In this document: in pieces, positions 1 to 4,903 of the stretch
Layout of the letters: every line of letters starts with the position of its first letter
How positions within the stretch are numbered: position 1 is the stretch's first letter
Source of the DNA: an uncultured Bacteroidales bacterium
GTDB taxonomy: Bacteria > Bacteroidota > Bacteroidia > Bacteroidales > UBA932
Direction: 5' to 3'
Assembly (NCBI GenBank): GCA_946187365.1
Contig: CAMHRD010000058.1
Location: forward strand, 1-6,959
DNA: 6,959 nt
Translations under genes and position numbers: made by a program
Notes under the pieces: generated by a model
Told to the model about the DNA's origin: nothing
Databases searched by the model: none
The model's input: only the letters and a program-made list of their open reading frames with translations

Positions 1-45
1 GTAATACTTATGGTATCCGGAATAGCGGTAAAGATTAAGGGATGA
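1..45 (+). CDS. cobU: CobU C-terminal end (adenosylcobinamide kinase / guanylyltransferase), partial
   Basis: Only the last 14 codons and the TGA stop are in the window; the gene starts upstream of it. The readable tail is VILMVSGIAVKIKG. It closely matches the conserved C-terminus of bifunctional CobU proteins, where a VSGI.VKIK ending follows the last beta strand. CobU phosphorylates adenosylcobinamide and then attaches GMP, giving the AdoCbi-GDP that CobS uses. The stop overlaps the cobT start as ATGA (42-45), which supports translational coupling, and a cobU-cobT order is usual for nucleotide-loop operons. The identification rests on a short tail plus context, so the N-terminal P-loop kinase motif cannot be checked here. 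Confidence 0.8.
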   Translation, partial: VILMVSGIAVKIKG

Positions 46-1091
46 AAGAGTGTTTTAACATATTGCCGCCTGCTCTCTCAATGAAAAATGAGATTCAGGA
101 GAAGATAGACAACCTCAACAAACCAAAGGGCTCTTTGGGAAGGCTGGAGGAGTTGGCTATGCAGATTTGCCTTATCCAGCAGACCCTTTCTCCAAAACTC
201 ACCGCCCCTTGCCACCTGCTTTTTGGAGGAGACCACGGTATTGAGAGAGAGGGAGTTAGCGTCTCTCCAAGAGAGATTACCCGCCAGCAGATGATTAACT
301 TTACAAAGGGGGGAGGAGGAGTGAATATGTTCTGCCGCCAGCACGGCTTCACACTTAAGATTGTAGATGTGGGAGTAGATTATGATTTGACTCCATACCC
401 AGCTATCATCAACAAAAAGATTGCACCCGGAACTGCAAACTTCCTCCACCAGCCTGCTATGACAGAGGAGCAGTTCAACAGAGCAATCTCCATTGGCAAA
501 GAGCTTGTAGATGAATCTGTTAAAGAGGGCTCCAACATTATCTCCATTGGAGAAATGGGAATAGCCAACACCTCTCCTAGTTCCATCTGGATGGCTCTCT
601 TTGAAGAGATTCCTCTAAACGATTGCATAGGTGCGGGAGCGGGTCTTAACTCCAAAGGTGTTGAGCACAAAAAAGAGATACTCAGCAAAGCGCTTGAGAA
701 ATTCCTTAAAGAGAATCCAGGCTATACCACAGAGGATGCCATAAGATACTTTGGTGGCTTTGAGATGGTTGCAGCCATTGGAGCAATGCTCCGTGCCGCA
801 GAAAAGAGAGTGATTGTTTTGGTAGACGGCTTTATAATGAGCGCCTGTGCACTGGCAGCAATCAAACTATGCCCTGCAGCAAAGGAGTATATGATTTTCT
901 GCCACAGCGGAGATGAGAGCGGACATAAAATGATGCTGGAGAAGATGGGTGCAAAACCGCTGCTCAACTTAGGACTCAGACTGGGAGAGGGAACGGGAGC
1001 GCTATGCGCCTTTCCAATCATAGACTCCGCAGTAAGAATGATAAACCAGATGAACAACTTTGAAAATGCAAACATTACAAAATACTTCTAA
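42..1091 (+). CDS. cobT: Nicotinate-nucleotide--dimethylbenzimidazole phosphoribosyltransferase CobT
   Basis: CobT is a cytoplasmic enzyme that transfers phosphoribose from nicotinate mononucleotide to the lower-ligand base (5,6-dimethylbenzimidazole or another base), making the alpha-riboside phosphate used by CobS. At 349 aa it has the usual family length. Family hallmarks seen are KPKGSLGRLE near residues 27-36, GGDHGI near 62-67, GEMGIANTS at 170-178 (Glu171 aligns with the conserved Glu of this loop), VDGFI near 261-265, and LRLGEGTGA near 312-320. Glu316 in the last motif corresponds to the catalytic base known from Salmonella CobT (Glu317). The ATG at 42 is chosen because it overlaps the cobU stop and leaves a normal N-terminus. 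The 3' end overlaps cobS by 26 bp. Which base it activates cannot be read from the sequence. Confidence 0.96.
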   Translation: MKECFNILPPALSMKNEIQEKIDNLNKPKGSLGRLEELAMQICLIQQTLSPKLTAPCHLLFGGDHGIEREGVSVSPREITRQQMINFTKGGGGVNMFCRQHGFTLKIVDVGVDYDLTPYPAIINKKIAPGTANFLHQPAMTEEQFNRAISIGKELVDESVKEGSNIISIGEMGIANTSPSSIWMALFEEIPLNDCIGAGAGLNSKGVEHKKEILSKALEKFLKENPGYTTEDAIRYFGGFEMVAAIGAMLRAAEKRVIVLVDGFIMSACALAAIKLCPAAKEYMIFCHSGDESGHKMMLEKMGAKPLLNLGLRLGEGTGALCAFPIIDSAVRMINQMNNFENANITKYF

Positions 1092-1878
1092 TACAGAGCG
1101 TTGCAATGTCTTCCAAAGAATTTGGGCGGCCTTTGTTTTCCTCACAAGACTCCCGCTTTGGAGGTTGTATCAGCCGCCTAAAAAGGCATACGAGAGCGTG
1201 GTGGAGTTCTGGCCTCTTACCGGTTGGCTTACCGCTGCAGTTTCTGCACTGGTACTCTATCTTGTTGCTCCCTATTCATTACTCCTTGCTCCGCTTGCAG
1301 TAATCATTGTAAGGCTGCTTCTTACCGGAGCCCTGCATGAGGACGGACTTGCAGATTTCTTTGACGGCTTTGGCGCAGGAGGAGACAAGCAGAGAATCCT
1401 TACCATTATGAAGGATTCACACATAGGCACTTACGGAGTCATTGCCCTAATACTCTACTTCCTAACCCTCTTTGTCTGCCTCTCGGCAATATGCTCCATC
1501 AACATTTCAACGTATGGCATTTATGTAATTCTTATGGCAGATCCCTTTGCAAAAATGCTTGCCTCTCAGACCATTATCTTAATGCCGTACGCCAGAAAAG
1601 AGGATGAATCAAAGGCTAAAAACATCTACCGCAGACCTAAACTTCTCTCTTACATCTTCCTGCTTTTGCAGGGACTCATTCCGCTGGGCTTCTTCATCTA
1701 CAAAACCGGCATTACAGTAAGAGAGATTCTCCCGATAGTTCTTATACCCGTAGTAGTATGCGCCCTTTTGAATCTTCTCATTTACAAGAAATTGAAGGGC
1801 TATACAGGAGACTGCAACGGAGCCGTTTTTCTCCTTACCGAACTCTCCGTTTACCTTACAGCTTTATTTGTTCTCTAA
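1066..1878 (+). CDS. cobS: Adenosylcobinamide-GDP ribazoletransferase (cobalamin synthase) CobS
   Basis: CobS is a polytopic inner-membrane enzyme that joins AdoCbi-GDP to alpha-ribazole (phosphate), the step that closes the nucleotide loop. The 270-aa product has the signature TGALHEDGLADFFDGFG at about residues 87-103 and then KDSHIGTYG at 116-124, the conserved acidic/His cluster of the family. A C-terminal GYTGDCNGA at about 245-253 is also typical. Hydrophobic segments cluster near 52-86, 124-145, 150-172, 194-212, 220-240 and 254-270. The ATG at 1066 lies inside cobT (26-bp overlap). A TTG at 1060 would add two residues, and I see no plausible start between the cobT stop and the conserved FLTRLPLW region. 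The roughly 15 residues before that region are poorly conserved and may be a short N-terminal extension. The phosphatase gene follows after 4 bp. Confidence 0.94.
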   Translation: MQTLQNTSNTERCNVFQRIWAAFVFLTRLPLWRLYQPPKKAYESVVEFWPLTGWLTAAVSALVLYLVAPYSLLLAPLAVIIVRLLLTGALHEDGLADFFDGFGAGGDKQRILTIMKDSHIGTYGVIALILYFLTLFVCLSAICSINISTYGIYVILMADPFAKMLASQTIILMPYARKEDESKAKNIYRRPKLLSYIFLLLQGLIPLGFFIYKTGITVREILPIVLIPVVVCALLNLLIYKKLKGYTGDCNGAVFLLTELSVYLTALFVL

Positions 1879-1882
1879 TATA

Positions 1883-2413
1883 ATGGACGTCATTTTTATA
1901 AGACATACTACTCCAGATGTTGCTCCCGGAACCTGCTACGGCTGGAGTGATGTAGACGTTGCCCCCTCATTTACCGCAGAGGCCTCCATCACAATGGAGA
2001 ATCTTAAACTCTATCTCCCTATAGAGAAGGCTTTTACCTCACCACTGAAGAGAGCTGTCAAACTTGCGGAGTTCTGCGGTTTCAAAGATGCGGAAAGAGA
2101 TGAGCGCCTTAAGGAGATGAACATGGGAGATTGGGAGATGCAGCTCTATGATGAGATAAAAGACCCCGCACTTGAGGCGTGGTATAAAGATTATATGACC
2201 CTTCCGGCTACAAACGGAGAGAGTTTCCCTCAGCTTTACGCCAGAGTGAGCTCCTTTTTAGAAGATTTAAAATCAAAGCCTTACAAGAGAGTGGCGGTGT
2301 TCGCCCACGGCGGAGTTATTGTTGCCGCCGGTCTTTATGCCCGCCTCTTTACAAAGGAAGAAGCCTTCCGCCACCTTGTAAAATACGGAGAGCTACAGGT
2401 AATAAACCTATAG
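1883..2413 (+). CDS. cobC: CobC-type alpha-ribazole-5'-phosphate phosphatase (histidine phosphatase family)
   Basis: This 176-aa protein belongs to the histidine phosphatase (phosphoglycerate mutase-like) superfamily. The catalytic RH motif is near the N-terminus (Arg7-His8 in FIRHTTP). It is followed by CYGWSDVDV, the SPLKRA segment with Arg57, GDWE with Glu85, and AHGG with the second catalytic His142. In this operon the expected role is to remove the 5'-phosphate from alpha-ribazole phosphate or adenosylcobalamin phosphate in the last steps of cobalamin assembly. The role is inferred from position next to cobS, because the superfamily is functionally broad. The ATG at 1883 is preferred over a TTG at 1868: it puts the RH motif at the normal place and lies 4 bp after the cobS stop rather than inside it. 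Any similar cytoplasmic phosphatase remains possible. Confidence 0.88.
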   Translation: MDVIFIRHTTPDVAPGTCYGWSDVDVAPSFTAEASITMENLKLYLPIEKAFTSPLKRAVKLAEFCGFKDAERDERLKEMNMGDWEMQLYDEIKDPALEAWYKDYMTLPATNGESFPQLYARVSSFLEDLKSKPYKRVAVFAHGGVIVAAGLYARLFTKEEAFRHLVKYGELQVINL

Positions 2414-2430
2414 CCCTAATAAAAATATCT

Positions 2431-2438
2431 ATCGCGAT
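2431..2438. repeat. ATCGCGAT palindrome overlapping the cbiK start codon
   Basis: A perfect 8-bp palindrome sits directly on the cbiK translation start, its last two bases being the A and T of the ATG. The 11-mer TCTATCGCGAT (2428-2438) recurs exactly at 5730-5740 inside the LOG-family gene, where the palindrome extends to 12 bp. It could be a protein or methylase recognition site, or chance. Confidence 0.4.
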
Positions 2439-3258
2439 GAAATATTCTATTTTACTTCTTATCAGCCTTTTGGCACTCTTCTCCTGCAAGGGAGAAAACT
2501 CCGCCCAAAGCACAACTCAGGAAAAAAGTGCTACCCTGATGGTTTACTTTGGTACCACCAATGACCAGACCAGAGCGCTTACAATAGATTCGCTCAACAA
2601 TAAAGCAAAGGAGGTTTCAGAGAACCTCTTTGAGGCATACACCTCCAGGATTGTGATTAAGAGGCTGAAAGAGAGGGGTATAGAGAAAGAGACTCCGGGA
2701 GAGGTTTTAACCCGCTTAAGCAATAAGGGTTATACCCGCGTCACCATAATTCCAACCTTCATAATTCCGGGCAAGGAGAGCAAGATGCTGGATGAAGAGG
2801 TAAACAGTTTCAGAGAAAAGTTCAAAGAGATAACGGTTAAAACTCCGCTGCTCTGCTCCGTTGAGGATTGTGATTTTGTAACTGACGTAATTGCAGAGAG
2901 AAACAAAACCAACGCCCCTTATCACCATGTTCTTTTTGTTGGCCACGGAACAGACGATCCGGCAACCGCAGTCTACAGCCAGATGGACTATATGCTTAAA
3001 GCAAAGGGCTTTACAAATATGCACGTTGCAACCATAGAGGGCTACCCAACCTTTGATACCGCCCTCCAGCTCCTCAAGAAAGGCAACGCAAAAACCGTAA
3101 CCCTTGTTCCTCTGATGTTTGTTGCCGGAGACCACGCCGTTAATGACATCTCCAAAGATTGGAAAGAAATGCTGGAGAAAAACGGCTTTAAGGTAGAACT
3201 CAACATTGAAGGGCTCGGTCAGCTCCCCGCCCTCCAATCCTACTACCTCAACCGTTAA
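2437..3258 (+). CDS. cbiK: CbiK-type cobaltochelatase with lipoprotein signal peptide (exported chelatase / possible heme-binding lipoprotein)
   Basis: The 273-aa product matches class II tetrapyrrole chelatases of the CbiK family (sirohydrochlorin cobaltochelatase). The presumed metal ligands are His170 (VGHGT), Glu201 (IEGYP) and His233 (AGDHAVND). Their spacing (31 and 32 residues) closely follows the His-Glu-His ligand spacing I recall for Salmonella and Desulfovibrio CbiK. Unlike cytoplasmic CbiK it starts with a lipoprotein signal: Lys2, a hydrophobic stretch, then LFSC with Cys17 as the lipidation site, and a Ser/Gln/Thr-rich linker to about residue 31. It should therefore be membrane-anchored outside the cytoplasm, where sirohydrochlorin is not made. 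Known exported relatives are Desulfovibrio CbiK-P (periplasmic, binds heme) and Porphyromonas gingivalis IhtB/FetB (hemin-binding lipoprotein). Metal or tetrapyrrole handling outside the cytoplasm is thus as likely as corrin synthesis. It is last in the cob operon, 23 bp after the phosphatase gene. Confidence 0.88.
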   Translation: MKYSILLLISLLALFSCKGENSAQSTTQEKSATLMVYFGTTNDQTRALTIDSLNNKAKEVSENLFEAYTSRIVIKRLKERGIEKETPGEVLTRLSNKGYTRVTIIPTFIIPGKESKMLDEEVNSFREKFKEITVKTPLLCSVEDCDFVTDVIAERNKTNAPYHHVLFVGHGTDDPATAVYSQMDYMLKAKGFTNMHVATIEGYPTFDTALQLLKKGNAKTVTLVPLMFVAGDHAVNDISKDWKEMLEKNGFKVELNIEGLGQLPALQSYYLNR

Positions 3259-3276
3259 TTATTAAAGAAGATTTAA

Positions 3277-3284
3277 TATCTTTG
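3277..3284 (+). promoter_or_regulatory. Putative Bacteroidetes -7 box (TATCTTTG) for tRNA-Leu(UAA)
   Basis: TATCTTTG fits the TAnnTTTG -7 element of Bacteroidetes primary sigma-factor promoters. It ends 10 nt before the first base of the mature tRNA, so transcription would start with only a few leader bases. No good TTTG is seen at the expected -33 distance. The same octamer is found before the nitrilase gene at 4892-4899. Confidence 0.6.
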
Positions 3285-3294
3285 CAGACGGTTT

Positions 3295-3380
3295 GCTCGG
3301 GTGGCGGAATTGGTAGACGCCCAGGACTTAAAATCCTGTGAACAGAAATGTTCGTACGGGTTCGATTCCCGTCCCGAGCA
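3295..3380 (+). tRNA. tRNA-Leu (anticodon UAA)
   Basis: The 86-nt sequence folds as a class II tRNA. The 7-bp acceptor GCTCGGG/CCCGAGC is perfect, and the D-arm carries GGTAGACGC. The anticodon stem CAGGA/TCCTG encloses the loop CTTAAAA with anticodon TAA at 3329-3331. A long variable arm GAACA/TGTTC has a GAAA loop, and the T-arm ACGGG/CCCGT has the loop TTCGATT. The discriminator base is A (3380), and the next bases are CAA, so CCA is not encoded and must be added after processing. It should decode UUA, and UUG by wobble. There is no terminator between it and the hydrolase gene that starts 23 nt later. Confidence 0.97.
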
Positions 3381-3403
3381 CAATTTTACCAAAGCTTCTG
3401 TTT

Positions 3404-4162
3404 ATGAAACGTTGGACACTTCTTTTGCTTTCATTACTATTAGTTCTGACACTGAAAGCACAATCTTACGAATACGGAAAACTAATCTGCACAAACGGAG
3501 ATACCCTGCTTTACCGTTATCTTACACCGGAAAAGGTGAAGAGTATTGAAAAGTATCCGCTTGTTCTTTACCTGCACACTTCAGGTGAGCGTGGAAATGA
3601 TAATGAAAGAACAACCTTTGGTGCCCAGATGTTCCAAAACCCTTGCAACAGAGAGGATTATCCATGCTTTGTAATAGTTCCTCAGTGCCCGGAAGGTCGT
3701 ACATGGGCATTTGACAAGAGCCCCGGTTCTTACGATTTTCCAAAAGACTACCCGGAGAGCAGAATGATGAAAGAGGTAATGGAACTCATTCATCTATTCC
3801 TGCAACGCTCGGATGTTGACCCTGATAGAGTCTATATCTATGGAATGTCTATGGGCGGAATAGGAGCATTTGATGCGGTAGCCCGCCATCCGGATATCTT
3901 TGCCGCTGCAGTTCCAATATGCGGAGATATCAACCCGGAGAGACTCGGAAACTTTGAAGGCGTGTCCTGGAGCCTATACCACGGAGACAGTGACCCTGCC
4001 GTTCCGGTTTCAGGCTCAAGAGATGCCTACCGCGCCCTCAAGGCTGCCGGAGCAGATGTCCGTTACCATGAATTCCCTGGCTGCGGCCACGTCTGCTGGT
4101 GGAAAGCCTTTGAGATGCCTGACTTCATGTCCTGGCTCTTCTCCAAGAGCAAGAAAAGGTAG
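3404..4162 (+). CDS. Secreted alpha/beta-hydrolase, COG4099/esterase-like (predicted peptidase or carbohydrate esterase)
   Basis: The 252-aa product begins with a Sec signal peptide (MKRW, a Leu-rich core, then LKA|QS with likely cleavage after Ala19), so it should be periplasmic or secreted. The mature part is a single alpha/beta-hydrolase domain. YPLVLYLHTSGERGNDN (51-67) corresponds to the oxyanion-hole strand; GMSMGG (147-152) carries nucleophile Ser149; HGDSDPAVPV (193-202) carries the likely acid Asp197; PGCGH (225-229) carries His229. This layout fits the COG4099 / PHB-depolymerase-like / phospholipase-carboxylesterase group, whose substrates vary widely, so none is assigned. An odd point is Thr59, where relatives usually have Gly in HG.GERG. 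The ATG at 3404 is chosen over upstream in-frame starts because those lie inside the tRNA and would spoil the signal peptide. It probably rides on the tRNA transcript. Confidence 0.87.
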   Translation: MKRWTLLLLSLLLVLTLKAQSYEYGKLICTNGDTLLYRYLTPEKVKSIEKYPLVLYLHTSGERGNDNERTTFGAQMFQNPCNREDYPCFVIVPQCPEGRTWAFDKSPGSYDFPKDYPESRMMKEVMELIHLFLQRSDVDPDRVYIYGMSMGGIGAFDAVARHPDIFAAAVPICGDINPERLGNFEGVSWSLYHGDSDPAVPVSGSRDAYRALKAAGADVRYHEFPGCGHVCWWKAFEMPDFMSWLFSKSKKR

Positions 4163-4167
4163 TGGTA

Positions 4168-4182
4168 GTGCCCAATGGGCAC
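4168..4182 (+). repeat. Short perfect hairpin after the hydrolase stop
   Basis: GTGCCC and GGGCAC form a 6-bp stem around an AAT loop, 5 nt after the hydrolase stop and just ahead of the terminator stem. It may help termination or protect the mRNA 3' end. Its arms TGCCCA/TGGGCA are the same as the two ends of the adjacent tRNA-Leu(GAG) gene. Confidence 0.5.
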
Positions 4183-4217
4183 AAAAAAAGAGAGACCGCT
4201 TGGTCTCCCTTTTTTTC
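4183..4217. terminator. Bidirectional rho-independent terminator
   Basis: GAGACC/GGTCTC form a stem around a GCTT loop. It is extended past one mismatch by an A7 tract on the left and a T7 tract on the right. Read on +, it ends the hydrolase transcript with a T run; read on -, it ends tRNA-Leu(GAG), whose 3' end is only a few bases away. The symmetry of the flanking tracts suits both converging transcripts. Confidence 0.85.
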
Positions 4218-4218
4218 G

Positions 4219-4301
4219 TGCCCAGGACAAGAGTCGAACCTGCACACCATTTCTGGCACTACCCCCTCAAAGTAGCGTGTCTACCATTCCACCACCTGGG
4301 C
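4219..4301 (-). tRNA. tRNA-Leu (anticodon GAG)
   Basis: On the minus strand an 83-nt class II tRNA is seen. The acceptor GCCCAGG/CCTGGGC is perfect, and the D-arm carries GGTAGACAC. The anticodon stem CTACT/GGTAG (closing T·G wobble) encloses TTGAGGG with anticodon GAG (plus-strand 4266-4268). The variable arm has GCCA/TGGT around a short loop, and the T-arm GCAGG/CTTGT has loop TTCGACT. Two wobble pairs make the T-stem weaker than in the neighbouring tRNA-Leu(UAA). The discriminator is A and CCA is not encoded. It should read CUC and CUU codons. A terminator follows directly. Confidence 0.96.
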
Positions 4302-4312
4302 AATTGGGACTG

Positions 4313-4343
4313 CAAATATATAAAAAGTTGAATATCATTGAAA
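4313..4343 (-). promoter_or_regulatory. Putative promoter of tRNA-Leu(GAG)
   Basis: On the minus strand TATATTTG (4320-4313) is a good TAnnTTTG -7 element, 11 nt before the mature tRNA 5' end. A TTTC (4343-4340) lies 19 bp upstream of it and resembles the TTTG -33 element with one mismatch. It overlaps the divergent promoter of the downstream membrane-protein gene. Confidence 0.55.
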
Positions 4344-4360
4344 CTTTTTTTATAAATTTG
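4327..4360 (+). promoter_or_regulatory. Putative promoter of the DUF4190-like gene
   Basis: TAAATTTG at 4353-4360 matches the TAnnTTTG -7 element, with GTTG at 4327-4330 as a possible -33 element (22-bp spacer, slightly long). The start of transcription would fall near 4365-4368, giving a leader of about 73 nt, and in the middle of the palindrome at 4363-4374. Confidence 0.55.
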
Positions 4361-4362
4361 CC

Positions 4363-4374
4363 CTGCTTAAGCAG
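4363..4374. promoter_or_regulatory. 12-bp perfect palindrome at predicted transcription start
   Basis: CTGCTTAAGCAG is a perfect palindrome placed at the predicted +1 of the DUF4190-like gene. A dyad at this place is where a repressor dimer could block initiation. As RNA it would lack a proper loop, so a DNA-level operator is the more natural reading. No regulator gene is in the window. Confidence 0.4.
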
Positions 4375-4439
4375 AAACAATTAGTTCAATTAAGTATAAA
4401 CCTAAACGTTGCGCACGACACAAATAAGTGTAATTAACT

Positions 4440-4829
4440 ATGGAAGAAACCGCAAAGAAAGGTAACGGACTAGCTGTTGCCGGATTCGTAATGGGTGTTT
4501 TGGGAATTCTTTTCCTCTTTATCCCTCTCCTCAACGTAGTTGGATGGATTTTCGCTGCACTTGCTTTGATCTTCGGTCTTATCGGATGCTTCGGTAACAG
4601 GAAGAACAAGGGTCTTGGTATCGCTGCTGTTGCTATGGCAGTTATTTTCTTGTTAGTTTACTATCTCTACTGGGTTCCAAAATACAACAAGGTAACAAAG
4701 GCTCTTGGAGAGTTTGCTACTGAGGTTGTTAAGGAGGCTGACCAGAAGACTCAGGAGGCTGTTGAGGAAGCTGCTGCTAAGATTGACGAGGCTGCAGAGG
4801 CTGTTGAGGAAGCTGCAAAGGAGAACTAA
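4440..4829 (+). CDS. Small DUF4190-like membrane protein with acidic Ala/Glu-rich tail
   Basis: The 129-aa product has three predicted membrane segments, about residues 11-30, 32-51 and 58-79. Gly-rich turns and the NGLAVAGFVMGVLG...GLGIAAVAMAV pattern resemble DUF4190-type proteins. From about residue 88 to the end it is a Lys/Glu/Ala-rich amphipathic helix or coiled coil, with EAVEEAA occurring twice, 14 residues apart. The function of the family is not established and none is assigned here. Codon use is strongly biased: of 22 Ala codons 16 are GCT, 5 GCA, 1 GCC and none GCG; 11 of 14 Val codons are GTT. The neighbouring genes mix their Ala codons freely. This suggests high expression. The ATG at 4440 follows an AT-rich stretch with no Shine-Dalgarno. 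It has its own promoter and terminator, so it is monocistronic. Confidence 0.8.
   Translation: MEETAKKGNGLAVAGFVMGVLGILFLFIPLLNVVGWIFAALALIFGLIGCFGNRKNKGLGIAAVAMAVIFLLVYYLYWVPKYNKVTKALGEFATEVVKEADQKTQEAVEEAAAKIDEAAEAVEEAAKEN
4755..4816 (+). repeat. 20-bp direct repeat within the coiled-coil tail
   Basis: GAGGCTGTTGAGGAAGCTGC occurs at 4755-4774 and again at 4797-4816, a period of 42 bp or 14 codons (two heptads). The nucleotide identity across synonymous positions suggests a recent internal duplication or strong codon bias. Confidence 0.8.
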
Positions 4830-4842
4830 TCCTGCGCCGTTT

Positions 4843-4887
4843 AAGAAAAAGAGGATGACCAAAATTTTTGGCCATCCTTTTTCTTTT
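4843..4887 (+). terminator. Rho-independent terminator after the DUF4190-like gene
   Basis: GGATGACC (4853-4860) pairs with GGCCATCC (4870-4877) with one A·C mismatch around an AAAATTTTT loop. The stem is flanked by an A-rich run on the left and TTTTTCTTTT on the right. It lies 14 nt after the stop codon. Its loop and right arm overlap the likely -33 element of the next gene. Confidence 0.85.
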
Positions 4888-4899
4888 AATGTATCTTTG
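4867..4899 (+). promoter_or_regulatory. Promoter of the nitrilase gene, implying a leaderless mRNA
   Basis: TTTG (4867-4870) and TATCTTTG (4892-4899) are separated by 21 bp and match the -33 and -7 elements of Bacteroidetes promoters. The -7 element ends only 4 nt before the ATG at 4904. Transcription should therefore begin at, or within a few bases of, the start codon. Confidence 0.7.
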
Positions 4900-4903
4900 A
4901 GGT

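Noticed and set aside
1060..1065. TTG start for cobS two codons upstream
   Set aside because: The ATG at 1066 is a better codon and nothing in the family supports the two extra residues.
1868..1882. TTG start for the cobC-type gene inside cobS
   Set aside because: It adds five residues before an RH motif that is already at the normal distance from the ATG at 1883.
3261..3277. ATTAAA/TTTAAT inverted repeat after cbiK as a terminator
   Set aside because: The 6-bp stem is all A-T with no T tract after it and it overlaps the tRNA -7 box; readthrough into the tRNA cannot be excluded.
3338..3403. 22-residue N-terminal extension of the hydrolase starting inside the tRNA
   Set aside because: It would place the start within the tRNA anticodon arm and hide an excellent signal peptide beginning at the ATG at 3404.
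3301..3549. 82-aa reading frame starting MAELVDAQDLKSC over the tRNA-Leu(UAA) gene
   Set aside because: The sequence is the translation of a leucine tRNA gene, a well-known false protein in databases; the rest is out of frame with the hydrolase.
4175..4384. Plus-strand reading frames across the tRNA-Leu(GAG) gene and terminator
   Set aside because: They translate the antisense of a tRNA plus terminator and have no protein-like features.
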